64,000 nt of DNA from Cristatella mucedo (lineage: Eukaryota > Bryozoa > Phylactolaemata > Cristatellidae): the NCBI GenBank assembly GCA_009760855.2, contig WPIO01000013.1, positions 602,501 to 666,500 of the forward strand. Direction: 5' to 3'. The first letter of the stretch is position 1. Each line of letters begins with the position of its first letter. The notes under the pieces were generated by a model. The model worked only from the letters and a program-made list of their open reading frames with translations, did no database searches and had not been told where the DNA came from. Positions 1 to 10,222 of the stretch are shown here, piece after piece. The translations under genes were made by a program, and so were the position numbers.

Positions 1-209
1 TCCCTAATAAGCAAGCCCGACTACTTGCAGCTGGCTTTTATGTAATTAAATCTCAAGTGAAAAATTGTGCACACAATTTGGTATAATTATAATATTATAA
101 TTGCATAATAAAATAATTGCCGGTCGGATAATGGAAGTGAGTAAAACGACGAAGCCAGATTCTTTTTTAAGACCTTCGCTTACTTGTCATTTCTAGCTTA
201 ACGTAGGTG

Positions 210-707
210 GCTTTTAAGTATGAGGTACCTCGGAGCTCTGTAGTAGGTCCACTTCTTTTCACAGTTTAAACTCCCCCTCTTGCCGATGCAGTCACCAAGC
301 ACAATCTAGGTTCTCACTTCTGTGCAGATGACACTCAGGTGTACCTTTGCTTTTATCTCTCTCAGCCTTCCAGCAGGTCGAATTCTCTCAAATCTCTGCC
401 TGCATGTATGGATGACATCCAAACGTAGATGGCAGCACATTTTTCTTAATTGAATAATAATAATTCCAGCCTACTAGTTATGGGCAAACCAAGTGTGATT
501 CAGAAATGGGAAACCTAACGCTAAAAATCGGCTCTGCCAGCATATCTCCTGTTTGACCCGCACTTAATCTGCTGCATGACATTGCTAAAATTCAGCAGCC
601 ATTCGGTTATGCTTTCTATATAGCATCTGAAAAGTGCCTATAAAGAGATTTGATTCTATGAGGGCGCTATGCAAATGTATAATAATAATTATTACTACTA
701 CTACTAG
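210..707 (+). mobile_element. LINE-A 3' fragment (CR1/L2-like)
   Basis: The stretch matches the end of the reverse-transcriptase frame and the 3' tail of the better copy at 24-26.9 kb. Readable landmarks are the catalytic-box region near 320-345 (F-C-A-D-D-T-Q), the ATGGCAGCA segment near 430, and the tail with AGAGATTTGATTCTATGAGGGCGCTATG followed by ATT/ATA-type repeats near 685-707. The frame is broken many times, so it is a dead 5'-truncated copy. Internal sequence between the RT end and the tail is missing. Confidence 0.85.
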
Positions 708-754
708 CTCAACACTTTCTGTAAGCCACATCGTCGAGAGAGTACTTAATAAAA

Positions 755-882
755 ATCATTGGGCTAGTACCCAAGATTACTTGGTCTCTATCGAGGCACT
801 TCGCATATGCCACGGGCTCGAGCCCACGACCTCGGTCATTCAAATGCATTCATCTTGACCTCGGTCTTTAAGGGCGACCATT
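755..882 (-). mobile_element. SINE-B copy (tRNA-derived)
   Basis: Read on the - strand it has the B-box-like core GGTCGTGGGCTCGAGCCC followed by a CATATG/GAAG segment and the AGAGACC...TACC tail that resembles the LINE-A tail. It lies directly downstream of a LINE-A fragment. The 3' tail is diverged and the A-box half is partly duplicated or scrambled (two GACCGAGGTC-like segments). Confidence 0.75.
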
Positions 883-1134
883 TCCATCACTGAACGTTCA
901 TTGAGAGAAATAAATCCATTCCAATTGCTGGTTTGCATGATTTACAGCACTTCTTCCGCTTGAGAAGGTCGGACTTGGCATTGAGCAGAAGGATTATGAT
1001 GCTATTTGTTGCCGACAAATCCGTGTCAATAGTGTGAAGATACAGTCGTTCACAGGCGAATTTCGAGATACAAAGCGGGCGTACAAAGACAAGGAAAGAC
1101 TAAAATGCACATTGTGAAGGAGGCGGATGGAGAT

Positions 1135-2057
1135 GGAGTAAACATGGACGCTGAAAAATTTCTTCAAACTAAATGACGATAAAACTGAACTGCTGCTCAT
1201 AGGACACCCTAAGCATGTGGCTGGATTAAAAGGCTTTGCTTTTCTAATAGGGGATGCTGTTGTGCGACTATCACCACGTGCTCAAAATTTAGGTGCTGTT
1301 TTCGACAACTGCCTAAATGTCTAAAGCTTCATTCAGAAGACTGCTTCTACAGCTTGCCATCACGTCCGATTCTTGTCCAAGATTAGGAGCTGTCTTCCAC
1401 AGTGGCCATACAACAATTCAACTAGCTCCGTAGTTCTGTCTCGGCTTGATTATTTTAATTCCCTTTGGGCTGGGCTACCAAAAAGCAACTAGGCCATTGC
1501 AAATGGCTACGAATATGGCTGCAAGGCTAGTTTTTTGCCGGTTGATCAACGGATACAGAGCAAAGTTCTTACGCTGACCCACAAGGCCCGCCACGGCTTG
1601 GCTCCTCCTTACCTAGCTGAACTGCTGTACCAGTTTCAGCTTCCTTGTGCCCTCAGGTCCTGTATGGACAATAGATTAGTGGTTTCATTCCTCCGCTTAA
1701 AGACCGTTGGCGAAAAAAGCTTTAGGTCTGCAGGTCCTAGACTGTTGAACTTGCTTCCTCGATTCTTACGAAACGACAACTACTCTCCTAATGCCGTCTA
1801 TGGCTTATCCTTTCCAGCGGCCCTGAGCTGCCACTTCTATGCAACTCACTACCTCAACTTCTCTCATGACTCTGCTATGCTTCCCCCTCTCTCTTTGTTG
1901 CGTGAGATGAAGTCTGAAGGCTACCGAATGCGTACCGAAAACCGCTTAGGCTGTGAGTGCGCTACACACAACTCTCTTTCGTTACTCCCATATAGTCTGT
2001 GTGGCTTTGTGGAGTTACAGAAGGAGATACATACATACATACATACATACATACAAT
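1135..2057 (+). mobile_element. LINE-B 3' portion with ATAC tail
   Basis: This is a second non-LTR retrotransposon family, distinct from LINE-A in its 3' UTR. The protein-level signals are the post-catalytic segment F-F-K-L-N-D-D-K-T-E-L-L-L near 1155-1200 and the C-terminal region at 1535-1800, with R-I-Q-S-K-V-L-T-L-T-H-K-A-R-H-G-L-A-P and L-K-T-V-G-E-K-S-F. These are typical of the tail of CR1/L2-group reverse transcriptases. Stops and frameshifts separate them. The element ends in a UTR (TGTGGAGTTACAG near 2007-2020) and a run of ATAC units. Related pieces lie at 9.99, 10.80 and 60.85 kb. Confidence 0.85.
2027..2055 (+). repeat. (ATAC)n tail of LINE-B
   Basis: About seven ATAC units directly follow the LINE-B UTR sequence GGAGATAC. 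The other LINE-B ends in the window (near 10,895 and 61,320) carry GGAGATACAT or GGATATACAT, so this tetramer looks like the family's terminal repeat, expanded in this copy. Confidence 0.85.
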
Positions 2058-4343
2058 AGCCGTTGCTGTAATAATGCAATTCAAACGCGGGAAAGGCGGG
2101 ATGGCGGGAAGTTGGCGATCGGCCGGAGGGCCTTCAAGGAGAGGAGAAGAGTACGACGAACCTGCCTTCAAGTTGGCCCCGTCCCCCGTACAGTCGTCGT
2201 CGCTACCACCACGTGCACGTGGAGGAGGCATCGCTATTCATTCTCTTCGTCGCGCCACCGAGAGCAAGAGCCCCGCCCCGCCCCGCACGCGAACCAGTCG
2301 ATGACCCAGAAAGCCGAGGGCTCCGCAACCTGCCGCCGATTGGCACGCGCGAAAAGAAGTTCGCGTCGCCTGCGCGCCAGATCGAAGCCGGATCTCGGCG
2401 CTCGGCGGTTAAAGCTCGGCCTAAAGACGGTCGTGAGTCAACGTCGCGACCTTCTCAGCGACAGGAACGGCTGTGGCTCGCTAAAACAGAATGCTCTTTC
2501 CACACTTCTGAAGAGCCCGAATCTCCACACCCAGGGCCAAACTCAGCACGTCTCTATCTACTGGCTCGTCTGCAAGCGAGCGCCCCTGCGTCCGCAGTGC
2601 CCAAATTGAGTGCGAAGCCGGAGGCCGGAGGTCGCTAAAGCTCGCCTCTTCTGCAAACGAGTCGCCTCTTTCGCAGCTCCGTAGATCGCCGTCTTCAAAG
2701 GCGACGCAATCTCCGGAAAATGGCCACGAAAGCGACGACGCGACGCAGCGCGAGCTGCCAGTCGTATCTCAATAAGGAAGGAGGAGAAGAGCAAGTGTGG
2801 TAGACACTATTGAATGGCTTCGAGGCTGCAAGGAAAGCGTCCTCTAGAGTTCTCGGAGCCCCTCGATTCGCGCCTCCATTCGCCGCTCGCTGCAAGCCTG
2901 GCCAGCCGGAAAGGGAGGGCTATCGGGCTTTTGGGGGCGGGGTGCGTGAGGCGAAAGGCTGAGCGGCGAAGCGCGTTGGAGTGCTACTTCGGCCAGATTA
3001 TCGCAGCCTAGAGATTACCTACCGGGCAGGGTGCACCCGAATTGCGGCTGCTTGCGGAAGCTGAATGCGTCGCGTGCGCAGTAGCCGGTCACGCGTGCTT
3101 AGCGCTTCGTCTCTAGTCGGTCGTGCTCTGGGCTCCGTCCGGACTGGTGAGCTGTGCGCCACGGCCAGTCCTGTCTTTATGGTTTGGCGCTATGGCACTA
3201 CGTGCCAGGGGCCCCGCGCATCCGAAGAGCAGCTGCTCGTCCTAATGATTCAGTTTTAGCCGTAAAGTTAATGTAATATATAATCGCAAGCGTTGTCTCA
3301 GTCGTCTGCTATAACTGAGTTCTGTGGGCGTGATAGCGCCATCGCTTGGTTCAGCCCCAGCTGACTCTCCGCCCGCCTCCTTGGGTGCGCTAGACGCCAG
3401 CACGTGACTGAACAGCTAGCTGCGGTTCGGGGCGCCAGCCTCACCAGTATTGGTCGCGCTTAGGCGAGGACTAGCGCCGTCGCGACCTCCGGGTGCAGCC
3501 TCCTTGCCCCAAGGGGGGGACAATCGGTCTCTTTTCAGACGGCTAACCGAAGGGCTTGAGAGGGAACTTAATTTGTTGCAGAGATCTATTTTAAAAGATA
3601 GAGACTTGGGAGCGGTTCTCGGCGGCTTTACGTCGGCGAACTTTTCAGAATCAGCAGCCATTTCCTTTTAAAAGGACCAGACGTGTCAGCGAGTGCGAGG
3701 AGGACGTGCCGCGTGGCGCATCTTAGACGCACAGCTTCACGGTTAGTCTCTCAAAGGGACCGTCTGACTTAGAAGGATACTAAAAAGAAATTCCGTGATA
3801 GATCGGTTGTCTCCCCCCCCCCATTTGGGGCATGGGGGCTGCTCCCAGAGCTCGGTTGCCCGACAGGCGTGCGTGGCCCCGTCTACATTTAACGGCAGGC
3901 TTCCGCCGCGACGCTGGGCGATGCAGTCGTGCCCGCCGCGTCGAAGGGCTCTGTAGACCCCTTAGAAAAAAGTTCTAATCGCCTTTAGAATGGGCCGGAA
4001 GCGCCTCGTCGTACGCTCGCTGTCTATGCGTCCAAAAAGATATCTGCACCCCATTTTTAAAACGTCCGCACGTGCCAGCAGAAGGTGCGCCGGCCGGCAA
4101 GCCTCCTTTTGCCGGCCTGAAAAGAATTACCTTTAAAGCCCCCCAAGGCAATACGATCGCGCCGCCTAAAGAAAACACCGTTGCCCGCACCTGGAAACCA
4201 ACACTGGACGCAAATGCCGAAGCCGAGCTGCTTCACGCTCGCATGGCGGTTGCTCCTCGCTCTCTAGACAGACACGTCGCAGCAGCGCCCCCAGGGTGCG
4301 CCACCTCGCCTACTGCTAGAGCCGCTCTCTCTCCCTCTTCTCG
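2058..4343. other. GC/CpG-rich block, no recognised gene
   Basis: The stretch is much richer in GC and CpG than its flanks. Many frames are open by chance on both strands because stop codons are rare at this composition. I see no transposon core and no domain I recognise. A CpG-island-like promoter or first-exon region of a host gene is possible, but no convincing TATA box, start codon or splice chain could be assigned. Confidence 0.5.
4072..4330 (+). CDS. Candidate exon-like open frame, unrecognised
   Basis: An open frame of about 85 codons precedes the CT satellite and continues through it only because the satellite lacks stops. The non-repetitive part has mixed composition, including a Lys/Thr-containing stretch (G-L-K-R-I-T-F-K-A-P-Q-G-N) unlike simple GC-driven translation. 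A possible acceptor (GTGCCAG) lies near 4072-4080. The opposite strand is open over part of it as well (3975-4190), so the coding direction is not settled. I recognise no family. The satellite-encoded extension should not be treated as protein. Confidence 0.15.
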
Positions 4344-5211
4344 ATCTCTCTCTCTCTCTCTCTCAATCTTTTCGTCTCTCTCTGTCTGTCTCCGTCTGTC
4401 TCCGTCTGTCTCCGTCTGTCTCTGTCTGTCTCCGTCTGTCTCTCTGTCTGTCTCAGTCTGTCTCTGCCTGTCTCCGTCTGTCTCCGTCTGTCACAGTCTG
4501 TCACAGTCTGTCACAGTCTGTCTCCGTCTGTCACAGTCTGTCTCCGTCTGTCTCTCCGTCTGTCTCCGTCTGTCTCCGTCTGTCTCTGTCTGTCTCTGTC
4601 TCCGTCTGTCTCCGTCTGTCTCCATCTGTCTCCGTCTGTCTCCGTCTGTCTCCGTCTGTCTCCGTCTGTCTCTATCTCTTTCTCTTTTTCCGTCTGTCTC
4701 CGTCTGTCTCTCTGTCTCTCTGTCTCTCCGTCTCTCCGTCTCTCTGTCTTCCTGTCTCTCTGTCTCTCTGTCTCTCTGTCTCTCTGTCTCTCTGTCTCCC
4801 TATCTCTCTGTCTCTCTGTCTCTCTGTCTCTCTGTCTCTCCGTCTGTCTCTATCTCTCTCTCTTTTTCCGTCTGTCTCCGTCTGTCTCTCCGTCTCTCTG
4901 TCTCTCTGTCTCTCTGTCTCTCTGTCTCTCTGTCTCTCTGTCTCTCTGTCTCTCTGTCTCTCTGTCTCTCTGTCTCTCTGTCTCTCTGTCTCTCTGTCTC
5001 TCTGTCTCTCTGTCTCTCTGTCTCTCTGTCTCTCTGTCTCTCTGTCTCTCTGTCTCTCTGTCTCTCTGTCTCTCTGTCTCTCTGTCTCTCTCTGTCTCTC
5101 TGTCTCTCTGTCTCTCTGTCTCTCTGTCTCTCTGTCTCTCTGTCTCTCTGTCTCTCTGTCTCTCTGTCTCTCCGTCTCTCCGTCTCTGTCTTCCTGTCTC
5201 TCTGTCTCTCT
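4344..5211 (+). repeat. CT-rich compound satellite, 10-mer and 8-mer units
   Basis: About 870 bases of pyrimidine-rich tandem repeat. The left part (about 4383-4680) is built mainly on the decamer TCCGTCTGTC with variants TCTGTCTGTC and ACAGTCTGTC. The right part (about 4700-5170) is built mainly on the octamer GTCTCTCT, with a second TCCGTCTGTC patch near 4865-4890. All pyrimidines are on the + strand. Neither unit contains an in-phase stop, which explains the long Leu/Ser/Val and Arg/Glu/Thr open frames on the two strands. Confidence 0.95.
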
Positions 5212-6194
5212 GCTGATGCATCTTCCTGGAAGCCCGATAGCTACGACCCTACGGGCTAACAGGCTGGCCTTTCCAGAGTCGAATGTGTGATGCTCCAGCA
5301 GTTGAGGTTTGTTTAGCCGCTCGCCGCTTAGCAGGCTGCCGCGCACAGCGAGAATTGGAAATCTGAGCAGCAGAGCCACCGCATCAGGTTCGCCGCTCCA
5401 CTCCGCGCCGCCCCCGAAAGCCACCCCTCGAAAGTCGGCCGAGTCCTGCGATGCATACGGCGCGCCCCCTTACAGGGGCTCGGTCGAGGTCGAGACCACA
5501 ATCGTCGAGCGAGACGAGAAATCGAGATAGCTCGCACGCACGCACGCTCGCTCCGGACTCCGCTCCGGACGCTCTGAGAAGCTGCTATCTCTCGCCGAGA
5601 GTGCAATCGCTAGAGTGATTCGCGAGAGCTCGAGTGCAATCTGGCGGCGCTCGCTCCAAGTGCAATCGAACGAATGGCCCTGCACATCCTGGCGAAAGAG
5701 AGACATTGCGCCGTCTTGGCGGGGATTTAGGCCGAAAACGCGGCGTTCGTAGGGGCGCCAGTCCGTGTCGCTGCGGTGCAAACAGTGGCGAAGCCCTCGG
5801 AGCCTCGCAGCCTGCTAGGGACTTGTGGGCGCTGTACCGACGCGTGGCGGTACGCCGACGGCAGTGGGACGAAAGTGGCCATCGCCATTAAAAAAGCAGC
5901 AACGAAAGTGGCCATCGCCATTAAAAAATAACTCCGTTATCATAGAGAAGCAAGCATTTTCGACAGCGACATCGCACGTAGCACGCGCCAAGGATCAGCC
6001 GCCGCGAAGCTCGTACGGCGCCCAGAGCGAAATAGCCAGCCACGAATCCTCGAGCACAACTGACTACCAATTGAAAGCGCCTCAACCATCGATTACGAAG
6101 TTACAGACTCTTAGTCCATATAATTCTGTAGCTGCGAAAATATCTCTCCAGTCATAAACTAGCTGATCCAGCACACCGCCATTTCAATAAAGAT
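5212..6194. other. GC-rich flank of the satellite, no recognised gene
   Basis: GC-rich sequence continues to about 5830 and then drops to average composition. Open frames are present on both strands and overlap one another, without a recognisable protein. A 27-base direct repeat lies inside it. The GC-rich blocks on both sides of the satellite look like one region split by the repeat. Confidence 0.4.
5869..5928 (+). repeat. 27-base direct repeat, period 33
   Basis: Two copies of a segment beginning ACGAAAGTGGCCATCG and ending in CCATTAAAAAA occur at 5869-5895 and 5902-5928, separated by six bases. They appear identical. This is either a short local tandem duplication or a target-site-like duplication around a lost insertion. 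Confidence 0.9.
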
Positions 6195-6303
6195 GAAAAA
6201 GAACCTAAAGAGAACCTGATCTCTATCCGGGCGCTTCACACATGCCGCATGTGCTCGAACCTACGACTTCGGTTTTTAAAGGCTCCTAGCTTAGCCCCTT
6301 GGG
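6195..6303 (-). mobile_element. SINE-B copy, partial
   Basis: The - strand carries the SINE-B order: tRNA-like head (CTGATTTGGCCCAAGGGG), diverged B-box region (CGTAGGTTCGAGC), then TGTGAAGCGCCCGGATAGAGATCAGG. The hairpin tail is cut short at the 3' end. It lies about 30 bases from a second SINE-B in the same orientation. Confidence 0.75.
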
Positions 6304-6334
6304 CCAAATCAGGTCCTCATAGCACCCAGGATAA

Positions 6335-6482
6335 ATATAATATAATTTATTTGTACAGCGCCCCAAGATAACGTAATCTCTATTCAGGCGCTTCACATGT
6401 GCCTCGGGGCTCGAGCCCACGACCTCAGCCAGACCTTGATCGGGGCGAGCACCTAAACCACTGGACCAAACCAGCTCGACAG
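6335..6482 (-). mobile_element. SINE-B copy, nearly complete
   Basis: One of the clearest copies. Read on the - strand it has an A-box-like TGGTCCAGTGGTT, then a B-box-like GGTCGTGGGCTCGAGCCC, then a body ending in AAGCGCCTGAATAGAGATTA and a GGGGCGCTGTAC arm. The tail runs into an AT-rich terminal TTATATTATATT. The two boxes are about 45 bases apart, as expected for an internal RNA polymerase III promoter. The 3' half resembles the LINE-A tail. Confidence 0.85.
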
Positions 6483-6529
6483 GAGAACTAAATATCTTTC
6501 TACGCACTTCTTAAATGCTGCACAATTAA

Positions 6530-6875
6530 ACGGTTGGCTGATTCAGCAGCCTCATTAGTGTAACTGCAGAAGAGCCTTATCGGCTACGAGTAGCTCACTG
6601 GCTGTGGACTAGCTTCTCTGAGTCATAGTAGACTACCTTACACTTTTATTAGACATCACTCCGGAAGTAGTGGACACAAAAGAGAGCGCTGCGCCATCTT
6701 GTTACGTGACGCAAGCAATCTATCGTGAAATGTGACGGGGGAGGGAGGATGGACTTTCTCGCTTTTATTAGTAGAGATCATCCCGCTAGCAGTGGGCAAT
6801 AAAATATCATCCACTGCAGGACTCGAATCCACGACGAAAGTTGTGATACCATATAAATATTAAACATTAATAACT
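6530..6875 (-). mobile_element. SINE-A copy split by repeat C
   Basis: SINE-A is tRNA-derived, with a B box GGTTCGAATCCTG and a 3' end GGCTGTTGAATCAGC. Here the 3' end lies at 6530-6586 and the B-box half at 6777-6875 (GCAGGACTCGAATCC on the + strand). Between them sits a 190-base block that matches repeat C at 16.4 and 29.7 kb. Joining the two flanks gives the usual SINE-A order, so this SINE was already in place when repeat C inserted. Confidence 0.8.
6587..6776 (+). mobile_element. Repeat C copy 1, nested in SINE-A
   Basis: The shared landmarks of the family are an ACGAGYAGCTCACTG start, CTGAGTCATAGTAG near +40, GCTGCGCCATCTTG in the middle, and the end GGACTTTCTCGCTTT followed by TATTAGTAGA. 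There is no coding frame and no clear tRNA head. The element interrupts a SINE-A cleanly, so it behaves as a mobile element. Its class (SINE, MITE or LINE tail) is not clear. Confidence 0.8.
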
Positions 6876-8024
6876 TTTTCTCAATGCCAGTACTCATGAA
6901 TACACAAAGAAAAATTCGAACTGACCGAGAGAATACAGTGAGGAACAGGTGAGTTTTATTTTCTTTTAAAAAATCAACCCAAGTCAAATAATGTCATGAC
7001 GTTAGTCGAGCGTGAACTCCGGGCTTTGGAAGCATTCGAACTGGAGGCTTGGTCTCAGAAGTTTAGAGATTGATTAGAGATGAACAGATGAACGATTTGA
7101 GTTAGAAGAGTGCGTGGTACGATGCCCAGCCTGATTGGAAAGTAGTCCGAATAGGTAAGCTGGAGTGAGACTGAAATGGTGTACAGATGAGTGGCAGCAC
7201 CTTGCAGTGGATACCCTCTGGATGGGAAATCAGTGCAGGTCGGTGAGAAGCGACGTGACAGCTGCTAAATTCCCAACAAGCAAGCCTAGCTGCAGTTTTG
7301 CACCCAATGGAAGTGTTTTATTGCACATACAACCTGCAGGTATTAAGTTGCAGAAGTGTAGAGTTGATGCAGCAAATACACGGAATAGCTTGACTGAAGT
7401 TGCCTTTAAGCGTGCCAGATTTTTCACAAAGATTCTTCGTCAAAAACCAGGCATACAGACTTGATTGCAAAGCTGGTCAACTAGTGACTAGTTGTTTTGG
7501 AACGGACCACCCAGGTGGCGTGCCTGGCGGCGCTAAAGGAGATACATGTATGTGTGAGCCCTTTTTGAGGGATATGTGTCCCATTTCCAAGTAAGGCCAG
7601 GTTGGTTCCAAACAAGTAATTTGGTTTTGCAGCCATTACATTTGATATAGTAGACCCACTTTCAGCGAAGAAACATGGCCTAATTAAGTACCTACTAATA
7701 GCACTGATAGTAGCTGCTAATGGCCCAAGAAAATGGCCCAGAATTCAAACTTATCCTCACATTTAATTAAGTTCTCTGAGTGACCTATATAAATTACTTA
7801 TTATTGTCATCATTAGGAGAGTTGTACGTACTGTAAGATAGAGATGGATGGAAGCAAAGATACAGCTGTATTTTACTTGCATGAATTTATAAGAATAGAT
7901 AGAACTTGGCTATTATTATTATCAGGAATATGGAGAATGTGCATTCTGAGAATAAGTGAATCGAACATAGATTCCAGGAGAAACCATACGTAAAAAACTT
8001 CTCTAATGGTTGTTGCTATTTCAA
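6876..8024. other. No gene recognised
   Basis: Average to AT-rich composition, with short open frames only. Nothing in 6876-8024 matches the repeat families defined here, apart from scattered ATT-type runs near 7800 and 7910 that could be old LINE tails. Confidence 0.5.
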
Positions 8025-9720
8025 TAATACTACATTTGATATAGCGCCTTCAGAGAACTCAGTCTCTTTCCAGGCACTTCACATTTGTTGCCACGGAAGC
8101 ACTACCGTTATGTAGCTGAAAGTAGGGAGACTTGATTTCGGAGCTGCTGTGGTTGTCTAATGAAAGGTCACTTTGGAGCAGGACGCCTGGATTTCATGTA
8201 GATTCAACAGGAGATATGCTGGCAAAGCCGATTTTGACCGTTAAACTTTCAAGATAGTTTTCAAGTTTCAAGATATGAGTTCAGCTGGCTTGCCACAACT
8301 TGTTCCAGTGCTTTTGATAAGAACGGTTGAAGGAAGACTGAGCGTAGGTTGTTCAAGTTCTCCCGGTCTAGTGTTGCTTTCTTTAGTATTGGATTGACTA
8401 CAGCCTTCTTGAAAGCTGCTGGGACATTGCCTCAGGCTAACGACATATATATATGATACAGTGGGAGTAGGTGAAGAAGACTAGTTGTCTTCTTTGATTG
8501 TGATATGAGCTTTAGAACGAGGTCATTAGTGGCCTCCTTGAATGCATGGAATCGAGGGACAGGATTCCAGGGGGATAGTGCCACCCTAGGATTGGACTAC
8601 CCGATCTTGTCTGTCTTGTTGACAAAGAAGCTAGACAAGCGATCAGCTAGATCATTACATGGATCACTAGGTAGGTTTCTAACCAGTGAGCGGTTAAGGA
8701 GATGCTTGATCGTAGACACCAGGGTTTTTGGATTGTGCATCTGTGGTTCAACAATGTTTTTTTTTTATAGAAGCTAGACTTGGCCTTTGCTAGGATCTAT
8801 CGGTACGATCTACAGTAGTTCTCATATGCCAGTCAATGGACAGTCAGTCCTGATCTTTTTTTTATGCTTTGTCAAGCTTTCGTTAAGGATAGCTAGCTAT
8901 TTTAATGTCGGCAATAAACCACAGGCCATTCGGCGAGGACGAACAGTGAGCTTAATCAGAAGTGCAAACTCGTCGATTATGTCAGCTGATGTGTTTTAAC
9001 GATCTACCAATGATGACAGGTCGTAAAGGGGGATTGAGCAGCAAAGAGGCGAAACAGATACTCCCGCACAGACAGCACCGATGTCTGGGGTCTTGAGGTT
9101 TGGCGACTCACAGGTGATTTTAGATTAGGAAGAGAAGGGCACACACAGTGTAGACTGAATGAGATCTGCATGCGGTCAGATAAGCGGGATTTTGTAATAA
9201 TTGCTTATGATAGCTTGCAGTTGTATGAGAGGATTTGGTCGCGCGTGACTCTTGATGTAAGTAGGGTCTTGCACATGTGCCGCAAGAGACAACGAGTCAG
9301 TCAGTGCGCGAAATTCAGAGTTCAAGGCGTCTGATAATTTATCAAAATAAAGGTTGAAATTACCACGACGAGCAAGGTTCGATTTCTTGCACACAGAATC
9401 GATAAGAGATCAGAGAAATCCGAGATTAAGGTGTACTTGGTAGCTGATGGGCTATAGGCTACTGCCACCGCTGGTAACTTGCTATCGGATGAACTCAGAA
9501 CAATAGATTCGAAAGGCTGCTTCGAGGGAAAACAAATAGCCTGCAATTGAAGGTCGAGCGTGTAATACTAGCGAATCCACTTCCAGTTTTGATTGATCGA
9601 GGGTGTGAAAGAAGAAGAAGTCTGTCCGGGTTGCGTTGTTAAGGGTCGGACAATGTACCGATTTTAGCAAAGTTTTGGTTAAGGCGAGCCGGTCGAAGCT
9701 ATTTTGAGAAATAAGGTCGC
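8025..9720 (-). mobile_element. LINE-A copy, antisense and internally deleted
   Basis: Read on the - strand it runs from the endonuclease (9720 downward) to the 3' tail (8090-8040). The endonuclease part (about 9710-9190) includes the segment before and after the Y-C-P-P-G-like motif and extends further 5' than the 24 kb copy. The linker and start of RT follow at about 8860-8740. The RT middle lies at about 8450-8280, with text matching the N-Y-R-P-V-S-L region. After this the sequence jumps to the post-catalytic segment (near 8220) and then the tail (AGCGCC near 8074). The catalytic box region is deleted. Numerous stops and frameshifts make it dead. Confidence 0.85.
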
Positions 9721-9734
9721 TTAATAATAGGAGT

Positions 9735-9935
9735 TTATTGCACGTTGAAGTAGGATTCGCAAGAACTTCGGTTTGTCGGAAGATAAGTCTTTAGCGGACA
9801 AGAAACGCTAGTAGCGCTTGATGTTGGGAAATTTGTAGCACTTAAATCTCTTCTGGGATCAATTCCTTGGGGTATCCCACTGTAATTAGACCTAAACCAT
9901 TCCAGCTCTGTTCTAGTGATGCCCATTTGAGAGGA
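9735..9935 (-). mobile_element. LINE-A RT fragment
   Basis: A - strand frame here reads G-I-T-R-T-E-L-E-W-F-R-S-N-Y-S-G, matching G-I-T-G-T-A-L-Q-W-F-R-S-Y-L-S-G of the 24 kb copy just before the G-V-P-Q-G block. It lies beyond the 5' end of the neighbouring antisense LINE-A and covers part of what that copy lacks. It may be a rearranged (inverted/duplicated) part of the same insertion or a separate insertion. Confidence 0.7.
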
Positions 9936-9989
9936 TAGGCGCCGAAGGAGAAGGTTACTTAAGAAGCGATATTTATTCTCTTGCTGCCG

Positions 9990-10222
9990 ACTAAGGCATG
10001 TCGTTTCCAGACGTCCCGAGCTGCTGATTCCATTCTACTCACTATCTCAACTATCCTTCTGACTCAGCGTAGCTTCTCAATTTCTCTGTGTTGCATGAGA
10101 TAAAGTCTTTTGGCTAATGCATGCATAGCTAAAGCGGATTAAGCTCTGAGTTTGCTGTAGAAAACGCTCCCGGGTAAAGCTCATTTAGTCCGCGTGGCTT
10201 AGTGGAGTTACACGAAAAGATG
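9990..10222 (+). mobile_element. LINE-B 3' fragment
   Basis: The sequence follows the same order as the ends at 1.8-2.0 and 61.1-61.3 kb: a CTGCTGATTCC...ACTCACTATCTCAAC segment, CTCTGTGTTGCATGAGATAAAGTC, then AAGCTCTGAGTTTGCTG and TGGCTTAGTGGAGTTACA. No protein frame survives. The ATAC tail is absent or decayed. Confidence 0.75.

Noticed and set aside
4072-5259. A 395-codon Leu/Ser/Val-rich frame and - strand Arg/Glu/Thr-rich frames across the CT satellite
   Set aside because: They are translations of stop-free 8- and 10-base repeat units. Only the non-repetitive left 85 codons are kept, as a weak candidate.
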